Source of the DNA: GJ-E10 sp035625725
GTDB lineage: Bacteria; Pseudomonadota; Gammaproteobacteria; Burkholderiales; Burkholderiaceae_F
Assembly (NCBI GenBank): GCA_035625725.1
Contig: DASPPB010000079.1
Location: 1 to 55,256 of the forward strand
Direction of reading: 5' to 3'
DNA length: 55,256 bases
In this document: positions 1 through 8,720 of the stretch, in pieces
Position numbering within the stretch: position 1 is the first letter of the stretch
How the letters are laid out: every line of letters begins with the position of its first letter
Position numbers and translations under genes: made by a program
Notes under the pieces: model-generated
Databases searched by the model: none
What the model saw: the letters and a program-made list of their open reading frames with translations, nothing else
Told to the model about the DNA's origin: nothing

Positions 1-77
1 TCGAACGGCGCGCGACCAGTGCGACCGTTCGCTTGGGGGCCGGAGAAGCCAACGGGCGCGCGACAAGGCGCACGGGA

Positions 78-821
78 CTATCGCGTAAGAAACCGGGGGA
101 TGGTGCGGATCACCGAGGAGACAAGCGTGGGGCGCGGCGCGGGCGCGGAGCGCTGCGTCACAGGGCGCGGCGCAATGGTGCGCCGCGTGGCCTTCGCAAA
201 GATCGTCTCGAGCCAGGTGATCACCCCAGCCCAGTGCGGCATCTGGCACTGCGCGACGTCGGAGGGGAAATCGAAAACCGATAAGCCCTGCTCGAGACAG
301 CGGCTGTAGACTCTCGCAATCGGGATGGCACCGAGGTAAGGCACAGAAAGATCGCGCAGCATCGTCTCGAGCAGCGCGGAATCGTTGGAGGTCGGGTCGA
401 TGCGCGTGCCCACGCAGGCGACCGCACAATGACCCGAGACGACCCGGGGGGCGGCCCGCAGCATGCGCACGGTATTCTCCAGTGCGCCGCGGTCGAAGAT
501 CGAGAAGGCGGTAGGAACGAGCACCGCATCGGCGTACATCATGAGCCGCAGGTAGGGCATACCCTGGAAGCCGCTGGGCGTGTCGATGACGACGTGCCGC
601 GCGTCTGTGGGAGGATGCGTAAAGGAGCTCGCAAGGCTGTGGCCACGGATCTTCGCGGAACTCGCGGGGCGCAGCTTGAGCCAGATCTCCGTCGACCTTT
701 GCGGGTCGAGGTCGCACAAAACGACCTCGGGGTTCCGTATGGCGCAGTACGCCGCCAGGTGCGACGAAACCGTGGACTTGCCCGCGCCCCCCTTGCCGTT
801 GATAACTGCAATCACTGCCAT
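78..821 (-). CDS. ParA/MinD-like ATPase (orphan)
   Basis: A 247-residue ATPase of the ParA/MinD superfamily, which positions DNA or protein cargo using an ATP-dependent dimer switch. A deviant Walker A motif, KGGAGKST, is at residues 10-17, and a Walker B-like VVIDTPSG follows around residue 97. The length fits a ParA without an N-terminal DNA-binding domain. No ParB-like gene or parS site lies beside it, and it clearly differs from the parA at 22967-23737, so the cargo is unknown. Downstream (positions 1-77) shows nothing. The start at 821 was chosen because it begins directly with the first beta strand and P-loop. It could belong to a mobile or plasmid-derived partition system, or to a cell-organisation ATPase. 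The family is secure, the role is not. Confidence 0.85.
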   Translation of the reverse strand: MAVIAVINGKGGAGKSTVSSHLAAYCAIRNPEVVLCDLDPQRSTEIWLKLRPASSAKIRGHSLASSFTHPPTDARHVVIDTPSGFQGMPYLRLMMYADAVLVPTAFSIFDRGALENTVRMLRAAPRVVSGHCAVACVGTRIDPTSNDSALLETMLRDLSVPYLGAIPIARVYSRCLEQGLSVFDFPSDVAQCQMPHWAGVITWLETIFAKATRRTIAPRPVTQRSAPAPRPTLVSSVIRTIPRFLTR

Positions 822-1686
822 GGCACGCGCTGCCGAGTCCGATCCGTAACGCCCTGATGGTGCGACGCCAAATTGCGCGACTTCGATCGCGAAAGGGAGT
901 TCGGCCGTTCCTGGATCGCTCTACTCACCTAAATTGGATCGCCCATTCGGCGCAGGCCAGCGAAGGCCGCATTGTACAGACAAGACCGGCCGTTCTTGTG
1001 GCCCGAAAACGACGCGCGCAGCTCCACGTAACCTTTGTCGCTTCGGGTACAGGTGAGCAAGGTCACGCCATCCGGAAGAAGTCCGATACTGCCGTCGAAC
1101 CAACGCCTGCAAGACGGAAGAGCAGGGACCGCATGAAGCGCGCCCGCGGGTCGATCGACCGTGCGCAGCAAGGCACCATGGTAGCTCATTCGTGCAATCG
1201 AGCCCAAGCGGCCGTTGGCTTGTGCCGAGTACGGGCTTCGAGCGCACAGCGAAAGACGACGCGCGAGTTTTCGCGCAAACCGTTCAATGGCGTCCTTCCT
1301 CGGATCGGGTGGCGGACGACGCTCATGGGGACAGCCCCGACATCCCCGCCGGTCTTTTCGGCAATCGCCTTGTTCAAGCACGTCGTTGCTGTGCCGCGCA
1401 TCGGCACCACCAGGTGAGAGCGGTCGACGGCCGGATGCTCGTTGCGGATACGGGACGCTCTCAACACACTGCGCGGACAATCGACGACACCTCCGTGCCC
1501 GCAGCACTCGCGGACGACCGGCCCGTGGCCCGTGATGTTGTGGCAAGCGGCGAGCTCGTGCAAAAAAAGTCATCGAACGCGTCTTTGAGATCGCGTTTCT
1601 CGGCCGCCAAACCCTCTGGCGCGCAACCGAGACCCGTACGCGGTACGGCCGCAGACAAGTGACACGGCTCGCGCAGACGGCGGGCG
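822..1686. other. Gene-poor stretch, possible decayed sequence
   Basis: About 865 bases lie between the ParA-like gene and the EF-G paralogue. Several medium-length frames are open on both strands (for example minus 929-1573 and minus 1186-1563), but they overlap one another, have biased arginine-rich composition and match no family I recognise. I see no convincing ribosome site. It may be a decayed gene or simply GC-rich non-coding DNA. Confidence 0.4.
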
Positions 1687-3732
1687 TTACTCGCCGGTGT
1701 CAGCGTGGCGACGGGCGTAGTCTTGCGCAAACGCCTGCTGTTGAGCCGGCGGCGCAGGATCGTAGTGCGACAACTCGATCGAGTAGCTCCCGGAGCCTTG
1801 GGTGATTGCCTTGAGGCGGTTCGCGTAGCCGTCGAGCGCGGCCAGCGGAACCGTGCCGCGCAGGCGCGTCGTCCCGGCGCCGAGTTCGTCGCTGCCGTTG
1901 ACCTGGCCGCGGCGTGACGATAGGTCGCCCGCGATGTCGCCGATCTGACTGTGGGCGCAGACGACCTCGATCCGGACAATCGGCTCGAGCAGTATCGGTT
2001 CGGCTTTCGCGAGCGCGTCAAGGAACGCCTTGCGCCCGGCGGCGACGAACGCCACCTCCTTGGAGTCGACGGGGTGGTGCTTGCCGTCGTAGACGACCAC
2101 CCGCAGGTCCTGCATCGGGAAGCCGGCCAGATAACCGGTGGCAAGCACCTCCCGTACGCCCTTTTCGACTGCCGGCATGAACTGGTGCGGAATGACACCG
2201 CCCTTGACCTGATCGATGAACTCGAAGCCCGCGCCGCGCTCCAGCGGCTCAATGCGCAGATACACCTCGCCGAACTGGCCGGCGCCGCCGGTCTGCTTCT
2301 TGTGCCGCGCGTGCCCGGCAGCCTGCACGGTGATCGTTTCGCGGTAGGGCACGCGCGGCGGCCTCGTCGTGAACTCGAGCCGGAACTGCAACGTCATGCG
2401 TTCCAGCACCGATCGCAAATGCAGTTCCGACAGCCCTCGCACCACGGTCTCGTTCTGGACCGCGTCGTGATCGATTGCGAGCGTCGGATCCTCCGAGGCG
2501 ATCTTCGCCAAAACATCCCACACACGCCCCTCGTCGCCGCGACGCTTCGGGGTCAGCGCCAGACCGTACATGGGCTGAGGAAAGGCGAGCGGCCGCATCC
2601 GCACGAAATCCTCGTCGTGCGAATCGTGCAGCACGCAGTCAAAGACAACATCATCAATCTTGGCCACGGCGCCGATGTCGCCCGGCACCAACGCTGTTAC
2701 CTCGATCGTGTCCCTGCCCTGAAGCGCAAGCAGGTGCCCGACCTTGAACGACTTCTTCGCCTCGCCGATATAGAGCAGGGAATTGGGCGTGATCGATCCC
2801 TGGTGGACACGGAAGACTCCAATGCGTCCCACATAGGGATCGTTGACGACCTTGAAGACGTGCGCCAGGACATGCCCGGCCGGGTCCGGCTTGGAATGGA
2901 ACACGCTTCCGTCGGTGGACCGCACGAACTGCGGGGGATTCCCCTCGCCGGGATGCGGCAGATGGCGCTGGATCACCTCAAGCAGTTCCATGACGCCCGC
3001 GCCGGTGCGCCCCGAAGCGAAGCAGACCGGCACCAGGTGACCCTCGCGCAGCGTCTGCTCCAGCGTCTCGTGGAGCAAGGTCGGGTCGATGTCGCCTTGC
3101 TCGAGATAGCGATTCATCGCCATCTCGTCGACCTCGACGATCTGCTCGAGCACCTGCCGGTGCACCTCGCCCACCGAAAGGAAATCGGTCTCGCCTGGGT
3201 CCCCGGCGAAGCAATCGATGACGCGGGTGCCGCCGCCGGCTGGCAGGTTCATGGGCAGCACCTCGGGGCCGAAGGCATCGCGCAGCCTCTGGAGCAATCC
3301 TGGCAGGTCGATGTTTTCGCGATCGATCTTGTTGACGATGATGACACGGCAAAGGTTGCGGTCGCGCGCCCAATCCATCATTCGCCGGGTCATGAGCTCG
3401 ATTCCGGCGGCCGCATCGATGACCACGGCGACTGTCTCGACCGCGTCCAGCGCCCCGAGCGCTTGGCCCAGGAAATCAGGGTAGCCCGGCGTGTCGATCA
3501 GATGCGCGCGCACGCCCTTGTAATCGAGATGGCAGACCGCCGCGCGAAGGGAGTGCAGTGCCTGCTTCTCGAGCGGATCCTGGTCGCAAACCGTCGTTCC
3601 GCGTTCGACACTGCCGGGCGCGCCGATCATCCCCGACTTCGCCAGCAATGCCTCGACGAGCGTGGTCTTTCCGGACGCGCCATGGCCGACAAAGGCGATG
3701 GTGCGAAGGTCGTCAGTCTTGTGCAATTGCAT
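1687..3732 (-). CDS. Elongation factor G-like translational GTPase
   Basis: A 681-residue translational GTPase of the EF-G family. The P-loop GHGASGKT is at residues 16-23, DTPGY (G3) near residue 80, and NKID (G4) near residue 136. EF-G domains II to V follow. The P-loop GHGASGKT differs from the AHIDAGKT of canonical FusA, and the length (681 against about 700) also suggests the EF-G-like (EF-G2) paralogue rather than the housekeeping factor, which normally sits in the str operon with rpsL, rpsG and tuf. None of those is nearby. EF-G paralogues have been linked to ribosome recycling or conditional translation, but the specific role here is not shown. The gene stands alone, with about 230 non-coding bases upstream. 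Confidence 0.9.
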   Translation of the reverse strand: MQLHKTDDLRTIAFVGHGASGKTTLVEALLAKSGMIGAPGSVERGTTVCDQDPLEKQALHSLRAAVCHLDYKGVRAHLIDTPGYPDFLGQALGALDAVETVAVVIDAAAGIELMTRRMMDWARDRNLCRVIIVNKIDRENIDLPGLLQRLRDAFGPEVLPMNLPAGGGTRVIDCFAGDPGETDFLSVGEVHRQVLEQIVEVDEMAMNRYLEQGDIDPTLLHETLEQTLREGHLVPVCFASGRTGAGVMELLEVIQRHLPHPGEGNPPQFVRSTDGSVFHSKPDPAGHVLAHVFKVVNDPYVGRIGVFRVHQGSITPNSLLYIGEAKKSFKVGHLLALQGRDTIEVTALVPGDIGAVAKIDDVVFDCVLHDSHDEDFVRMRPLAFPQPMYGLALTPKRRGDEGRVWDVLAKIASEDPTLAIDHDAVQNETVVRGLSELHLRSVLERMTLQFRLEFTTRPPRVPYRETITVQAAGHARHKKQTGGAGQFGEVYLRIEPLERGAGFEFIDQVKGGVIPHQFMPAVEKGVREVLATGYLAGFPMQDLRVVVYDGKHHPVDSKEVAFVAAGRKAFLDALAKAEPILLEPIVRIEVVCAHSQIGDIAGDLSSRRGQVNGSDELGAGTTRLRGTVPLAALDGYANRLKAITQGSGSYSIELSHYDPAPPAQQQAFAQDYARRHADTGE

Positions 3733-3965
3733 CGCGCCCCACGCCTGCGTCGCGTCGCCTCAATGGCACACACTATAGCGATTTCGGTGCCGGCGCCAAG
3801 CTTACCGGAACCCGGCCCAGATCTGGGGCGGCGGCCTTCGGCACGCCTCGAGTTCCCTGAGATCGTCCCCGTCGGCCCGACGAACTGTGGGCTACCGATC
3901 CACCTTCAAGCGACCATCACTCTCGACCCCGATTCGACTTTCAGGCGGCCGATTTGCGGACACGG

Positions 3966-4634
3966 CTAGCCTGTGGAGCGGGCGGGCTTCTCGTCATCGC
4001 CTTCGAGCATCGTACAGATACCAAGCCCGATTGCGGCCCCAACAAGCTCGGCGAGCACAAAGCCGGGGACGTTTGCCGGTGCAATCCCCGCGAACGTATT
4101 GCTGAACATTCGACCAAAAGCTGCCGCCGGGTTGGCAAAGGAGGTCGAGGAGGTGAACCAATACGCGGCTCCGATATAGGCGGCGACCATTGCAGGCGCT
4201 CGTCCGGATGGCGCGCGTACGATGACCAGAATAAGGCCTGCAGCGGCAACCGACTCGGCCATCCATTGTCCCGTCCCCGACCGAACCTTTTCAGACCATT
4301 GCACGACATCGAGGCCGAACATGGCGTGCGCGAGACCGGCGCCGAGGACAGCCCCCGTCAACTGCGCCGCGACATAGGGCGCAAGCAAGCGCGGTGCGAG
4401 CGCGCCGCGCAAGGTCATCATGAGGGAAACGGCGGGGTTGAAGTGCGCCCCGCTGACCGGCCCGAGCGCCTCGATCAAGATGTAAAGGCCACCAACGGTG
4501 GCCAGCGCATTGGCAAGGAGCGCGATTGCGTCGTTGCCTGCGCTAAGGCGCTGCGCCATGATCCCCGAACCGATCACGACCGCAAGCAGCAGGGCTGTGC
4601 CCAACAGCTCTGCCAGTATTCTTCGCGCGTTCAC
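3966..4634 (-). CDS. aqpS: Aquaporin-family channel in arsenic operon (AqpS-like)
   Basis: A 222-residue, six-helix MIP-family channel. The two pore motifs are NPA at residues 66-68 (in HFNPAVS) and NPA at 168-170 (in FANPAAAF). The residue after the second NPA, normally the selectivity-filter arginine of water channels, is alanine, which predicts a wider pore. The gene starts with GTG, its first four bases overlapping the arsC stop (GTGA), so it is translationally coupled to the arsenate reductase. In arsR-aqpS-arsC loci of rhizobia such a channel lets arsenite made by ArsC leave down its gradient, and I infer the same here since no ArsB or Acr3 pump is present. A generic small-solute channel is the alternative. 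Confidence 0.85.
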   Translation of the reverse strand: MNARRILAELLGTALLLAVVIGSGIMAQRLSAGNDAIALLANALATVGGLYILIEALGPVSGAHFNPAVSLMMTLRGALAPRLLAPYVAAQLTGAVLGAGLAHAMFGLDVVQWSEKVRSGTGQWMAESVAAAGLILVIVRAPSGRAPAMVAAYIGAAYWFTSSTSFANPAAAFGRMFSNTFAGIAPANVPGFVLAELVGAAIGLGICTMLEGDDEKPARSTG

Positions 4635-5119
4635 GTCTGCGAGATTGCCAGCAGAGCCCGCTGAAGATCCTCGTTGCTCATCGATGCGAGCGGCAGATCG
4701 AGGAGTTGCAGCATCCGGTAGCCGATGGCCTGACGGGTCAGCTCGAAAGCATTGCGCCGATCGGTCTCGGGCGCCTTCGAAGGATCGGGATATCCCCAGT
4801 GCACCTTCACCGGGCTCCCCGGCCAGTAGGGGCAGGCCTCGGCGGCGGCGCTATCGCATACGGTAATGACGACTCGCAGCGAGGGGGCCGTCGGCGCTGC
4901 AAATTCATCCCAGCTCTTACTGCGAAACGCCGAAACATCGATTCCGGCACGCGCCAGGACCTCCAGGGCGATCGGATTGATTCGACCGCTTGGGTTGCTT
5001 CCGGCGCTAAATGCCCGGACGTCTTTTTTCTCCTTCGCCGCCAAATGGTTGAGCATCCCTTCGGCGAGCACGCTGCGCGCCGAATTGTGCGTGCATAGGA
5101 TCAGGACGTTGGTCGGCAT
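4631..5119 (-). CDS. arsC: Arsenate reductase, low-molecular-weight phosphatase type
   Basis: A 162-residue protein of the low-molecular-weight tyrosine-phosphatase/ArsC fold. It reduces arsenate to arsenite in the cytoplasm. The P-loop CTHNSARS has the catalytic Cys9 and the CX5R pattern. Further cysteines lie in the TVCDSAAAEACPYW stretch (near residues 88 and 96), where this family keeps its resolving cysteines, which suggests thioredoxin-type recycling. It lies three bases after the arsI-like gene and overlaps the aquaporin gene by four bases. Substrate assignment is strengthened by the ArsR regulator three genes upstream. Confidence in arsenate reductase over a protein-tyrosine phosphatase is high from context. 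Confidence 0.93.
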   Translation of the reverse strand: MPTNVLILCTHNSARSVLAEGMLNHLAAKEKKDVRAFSAGSNPSGRINPIALEVLARAGIDVSAFRSKSWDEFAAPTAPSLRVVITVCDSAAAEACPYWPGSPVKVHWGYPDPSKAPETDRRNAFELTRQAIGYRMLQLLDLPLASMSNEDLQRALLAISQT

Positions 5120-5122
5120 CGG

Positions 5123-5599
5123 CTAGCAGCAGGACGAGCTGCCCTCTACGGGAATGCCCAGCGGTTTGCCTTTCGGAGCGACGGTGACGCAACAAGCCGA
5201 CGTAGACGCGTGGGAGGCGAGTTCTTCACGAAAGACCGGAATGTTGCCCAGCGTGTGGAAATGCTCCCAAGCGATTCCCTGCGGATCCGTGACCCAATGC
5301 TTTTGGCTGCGCGCGTAGCAGCACGTTGTCGTGCCCTGGTCGAGCAGCGCCAAGTCGGCGGCCTGCGCCCGCGACTTCAGTTCCGTCAGCTCCTCCTCGG
5401 TATCGGTTTGAAAGCCCAAGTGATCGATACCGGGTATGGCCCCGCGCGTCGAAATGGCAAAATTGACCCTCGGATCCTCCAGCATCCACTTGGCGTAGTC
5501 GGGCTCGATGCGGACCGGCTCGGCTGCGAAGAGCGCTTTGTAAAACGCAATGCTCGCGCCCAAATCATCGACGTGAACGTGAACGTGGAATCGCTTCAT
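5123..5599 (-). CDS. arsI: ArsI/CadI-family vicinal-oxygen-chelate protein
   Basis: A 158-residue member of the glyoxalase/bleomycin-resistance (VOC) fold. Likely metal ligands are His5, His60 and Glu112. A vicinal cysteine pair, Cys93-Cys94 in TTCCYA, matches the arsenic-binding pair of ArsI C-As lyases, which cleave methyl- or aryl-arsenite to arsenite. Two more cysteine pairs (136-137 and the C-terminal 157-158) occur in the tail. The same pattern is shared by CadI-annotated proteins, so substrate remains uncertain. It is the second gene of the arsR operon, 10 bases after arsR and three before arsC. No arsM methylase is seen, so any organoarsenical would have to come from outside. Confidence 0.8.
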   Translation of the reverse strand: MKRFHVHVHVDDLGASIAFYKALFAAEPVRIEPDYAKWMLEDPRVNFAISTRGAIPGIDHLGFQTDTEEELTELKSRAQAADLALLDQGTTTCCYARSQKHWVTDPQGIAWEHFHTLGNIPVFREELASHASTSACCVTVAPKGKPLGIPVEGSSSCC

Positions 5600-5609
5600 G
5601 CCGGCTCCC

Positions 5610-5933
5610 TTAGCAGTTGCATTCGACGTCGGGCCGCACCAAGCAGCTTTCGCCCTCGCAGCAATTCGTGGTGAGGTAGGTCAGGAGGTCGTTCATGTGG
5701 CCGTAGGCAGCCCGATAAATGAGGTTGCGGCTCGCACGCTCCTGGGTGGCCAACCCCGCGTGAACGAGTTCTTTCAAGTGGAAGGAAAGCGTCGCGGCGG
5801 GAATCCCCAATCCCTCTGATATCGCGCCCGGGGTCAGGCCAAACCGGCCCCGAACGACGAGCGCGCGGAAGACGTCGAGGCGAACCGGGTGGGCCAGCGC
5901 CGAGAGGCTGCGTATTATCTCGCTCTTTTCCAC
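5610..5933 (-). CDS. arsR: ArsR-family metalloregulator
   Basis: A 107-residue winged-helix repressor of the ArsR/SmtB family. The helix-turn-helix covers roughly residues 34-62 (GLTPGAISEGLGIPAATLSF). The C-terminus carries Cys91, Cys92 and Cys97 (NCCEGESC), the As(III) site layout of Acidithiobacillus-type ArsR rather than the ELCVC site of E. coli ArsR. The chosen start is GTG at 5933. No Shine-Dalgarno is visible and the predicted -10 ends seven bases upstream, so the transcript should be almost leaderless. First gene of arsR-arsI-arsC-aqpS and presumably its repressor. Confidence 0.92.
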   Translation of the reverse strand: MEKSEIIRSLSALAHPVRLDVFRALVVRGRFGLTPGAISEGLGIPAATLSFHLKELVHAGLATQERASRNLIYRAAYGHMNDLLTYLTTNCCEGESCLVRPDVECNC

Positions 5934-5939
5934 ATTTCT

Positions 5940-5968
5940 ACTATAATGGAATTGATCGGAGCGGGCAA
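5940..5968 (-). promoter_or_regulatory. Promoter of the ars operon
   Basis: Reading the minus strand, TTGCCC (5963-5968) and TATAGT (5940-5945) are separated by 17 bases, a good sigma-70 spacing. The expected transcription start falls at the arsR GTG (5933) or within a base or two. A short inverted repeat, CATT-8-AATG, overlaps the -10 and start region and is a candidate operator. Pattern reading only. Confidence 0.55.
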
Positions 5969-6064
5969 GCCGCGCGACGGCACATCGGAATCATGTCGCC
6001 AGCCGGTATTGTTGTATTGCCCGTCGGCCGAACCTTGACGATTTCGCTTCGGATCGAGAGGGGG

Positions 6065-8680
6065 CTATACGTCGATGTTGCCCGCGGCCAGTGCGTTGGC
6101 TTCGATGAAGACCCGACGCGGTTCGACTTCGTCGCCCATCAGTGTCGAAAAAATCGCGTCAGCGCCGATTGCATCTTCAATCTGCACCCGCAACAGGCGC
6201 CGTACGGCCGGGTCCATAGTCGTTTCCCACAACTGCTCGGGGTTCATCTCACCGAGTCCTTTGTAGCGCTGCTTGCTCACACCGCTTTCGGCCTGCTCGA
6301 GCAGCCACTGCATCGCCCCGCGGAAATCCCTGACAACGGCCTCCTTGCCGCGTTCCCCTTCGCCGCGGGCCACGCGCGCGCCCTCGCCCAGCAAACCGCG
6401 AAACACCTGCGCGGCCGATTGCAGCACGGCATAGTCCGAGCCGACCAGAAAATCCGCGTCAATCGTCGAGGTTTTCCAGTTCCCGTGCTGGCGCCGCTCG
6501 ATTCGCAGGCGGTACTTGTCGACACGTTCGTCACGCTGCGCCATCACCGAGACGCCATTGCCCTGGCCGTCTCCGATGGCGGCGGCCAGCCTCTGGGCGC
6601 TTGCCCGCGCGGCCTCCTCGTCCTTGAGGTCGATCGAAACGCCCTCGAGCATCGCCTCGAGCGCACCCCGGTCGATGACGCGCGAGAGGCGCTGCACGAT
6701 CGCCGCCGCGGCCACATATTGCCGGGCCAGTTCCCCGAGGGCCTCGCCGGTGATGGGACGGGCCGCCGCGTAGGATTCGGCACTCGGATAGAGCCGTGCT
6801 CCTTCGAGCGCAAGATCGAGCAGGTACCGCGACAGGTCGTTGTCGTCCTTGAGATAGCTCTCCGTTTTCTGGTGCTTGACCTTGTACAACGGTGGCTGCG
6901 CGATGTAGACATGTCCGCGCTCGACCAACTGCGGCATCTGGCGATAAAAGAGTGTCAGCAGGAGTGTGCGGATGTGCGCTCCGTCCACGTCGGCGTCCGT
7001 CATCACGATGATGCGGTGGTAGCGCAGTTTGTCCGGGTTAAATTCCGGCCCGATGCTGGTGCCCAGCGCAGTGATGAGCGTGGCGATCTGCTCGGAGGAG
7101 ATGAGCTTGTCAAAGCGCGCACGCTCGACATTGAGCACCTTGCCGCGCAAGGGAAGCACGGCCTGGAATTTGCGGTCCCGCCCCTGTTTGGCCGAACCGC
7201 CGGCCGAATCGCCCTCGACAATGTAGAGCTCGCATTTGGCCGGATCGCGCTCCTGGCAGTCGGCAAGCTTGCCCGGCAATCCGGCCCCGTCGAGCACCCC
7301 CTTGCGTCGCGTCATCTCGCGCGCCTTGCGCGCGGCCTCGCGCGCGCGCGCCGCTTCGACGATCTTGCCGCAAATGATCTTGGCGTCGGCCGGGCGCTCC
7401 TGGAGGAACGCTTCCAGCGCCTTGAAGACGACTTCCTCGACGGCCGGACGCACTTCGGAGGACACCAGCTTGTCCTTCGTCTGCGAGGAAAACTTGGGCT
7501 CGGGCACCTTCACGCTGAGCACGCACGTGAGGCCCTCGCGCATGTCGTCGCCGGTCGTTTCCACCTTGGCCCGTTTGGCGAATTCGTGCTCCTCAATGTA
7601 CTTGTTGATGACGCGGGTCATCGCCGCACGCAGCCCCGTGATGTGTGTGCCGCCGTCACGCTGCGGAATGTTGTTGGTGAAAGCCAGGAGGTTCTCGCTG
7701 TAGCCGTCGTTCCACTGCATTGCGACTTCCACCCCGATGCGCGCGCCGCTGACGCCCGCCGGCGAGGACTCGCCGGCGGCCGTAAAGACATGGCCGTGCA
7801 GGGGCGTCTTGTTCTTGTTGATGTATTCGACAAAACCACGAACGCCGCCCGAGAACGCGAAGCTCTCCTCCTTGCCGTGGCGCTGGTCGACCAGCCGGAT
7901 GTGCACCCCGTTGTTCAGAAACGAGAGTTCGCGCAGGCGCTTGCTCAGTATTTCGTAGTGAAACTCGATGGTTCCGAAAATGTCTTCGTCCGGCAAAAAA
8001 TGCACTTCGGTGCCGCGCTTTTCGGTTTCGCCAATGACCCGCAAGGGAGAAACCGCCACGCCATCGACGTGCGCGACGGCCCGGTTTTGGACCTCACCGC
8101 GTTTGAACTCGAGCTGGTGCGTCTGACCGTCGCGCCGGATCGTCAGGCGCAGCCAGCGTGACAGCGCATTGACGCACGAGACGCCGACACCATGCAGTCC
8201 GCCGGAGACCTTGTAGCTGTTCTGGTTGAACTTGCCGCCCGCGTGCAGCTCCGTGAGCGCAATCTCCGCGGCCGAGCGCTTGGGGTCATTGCGGTCGTCG
8301 AACTTGATTCCGGTGGGAATGCCGCGGCCGTTATCGATCACCGAGATCGAATTGTCGGTATGGATCGTAACCGTGATGTCATCGCAAAACCCCGCCAGGG
8401 CCTCGTCGATGGAATTGTCGACCACCTCGAAGACCATGTGATGCAGGCCGGTCCCGTCCTGGGTGTCGCCGATGTACATACCGGGACGCTTGCGCACCGC
8501 CTCCAGTCCCTCCAGGATCTGGATGCTCGCTGCGCCGTAATCGGCGTCGGACACGGAGCCGTTGCCACCGGGGGCGGGACGCTCCAAGGAGTCGCCCGCC
8601 GCGCCGGCGGCGTTCATTGAGGCCGAGGGCTGCAGAGCGTCCTCGGGCCGGCTGGCAAAATCGTTCGGTACTGCAGACAT
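6065..8680 (-). CDS. gyrB: DNA gyrase subunit B
   Basis: An 871-residue GyrB, the ATPase/TOPRIM subunit that with GyrA introduces negative supercoils. The GHKL ATPase has VDNSIDEA and DNGRGIP. TOPRIM has EGDSAGGSAKQGRD and DADVDGAHI. The extra Gram-negative insert of about 170 residues lies between TOPRIM halves, and the end FIEANALAAGNIDV is typical. The start at 8680 follows a GAAGG ribosome site and leaves an Ala/Ser/Gly-rich N-terminal extension of roughly 45 residues before DYGAASIQILEGLEAVRKR. A start at 8617 would shorten it. An open frame reaches 8803 but runs into dnaN. It sits 40 bases after dnaN with no recF between. Confidence 0.97.
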   Translation of the reverse strand: MSAVPNDFASRPEDALQPSASMNAAGAAGDSLERPAPGGNGSVSDADYGAASIQILEGLEAVRKRPGMYIGDTQDGTGLHHMVFEVVDNSIDEALAGFCDDITVTIHTDNSISVIDNGRGIPTGIKFDDRNDPKRSAAEIALTELHAGGKFNQNSYKVSGGLHGVGVSCVNALSRWLRLTIRRDGQTHQLEFKRGEVQNRAVAHVDGVAVSPLRVIGETEKRGTEVHFLPDEDIFGTIEFHYEILSKRLRELSFLNNGVHIRLVDQRHGKEESFAFSGGVRGFVEYINKNKTPLHGHVFTAAGESSPAGVSGARIGVEVAMQWNDGYSENLLAFTNNIPQRDGGTHITGLRAAMTRVINKYIEEHEFAKRAKVETTGDDMREGLTCVLSVKVPEPKFSSQTKDKLVSSEVRPAVEEVVFKALEAFLQERPADAKIICGKIVEAARAREAARKAREMTRRKGVLDGAGLPGKLADCQERDPAKCELYIVEGDSAGGSAKQGRDRKFQAVLPLRGKVLNVERARFDKLISSEQIATLITALGTSIGPEFNPDKLRYHRIIVMTDADVDGAHIRTLLLTLFYRQMPQLVERGHVYIAQPPLYKVKHQKTESYLKDDNDLSRYLLDLALEGARLYPSAESYAAARPITGEALGELARQYVAAAAIVQRLSRVIDRGALEAMLEGVSIDLKDEEAARASAQRLAAAIGDGQGNGVSVMAQRDERVDKYRLRIERRQHGNWKTSTIDADFLVGSDYAVLQSAAQVFRGLLGEGARVARGEGERGKEAVVRDFRGAMQWLLEQAESGVSKQRYKGLGEMNPEQLWETTMDPAVRRLLRVQIEDAIGADAIFSTLMGDEVEPRRVFIEANALAAGNIDV

Positions 8681-8720
8681 TCGAATTGAGCCTTCAAAAA
8701 AACGATCGTGCGGCGCTGCC

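Noticed and set aside
1951..3969. A 672-codon open frame on the plus strand opposite the EF-G paralogue
   Set aside because: It is the GC-rich shadow of a clearly recognisable gene, with His/Arg/Asp-biased composition and no family match. The same holds for long frames opposite gyrB (5993-8161), dnaA (9906-11741) and the liv/AsmA region (27153-29309).
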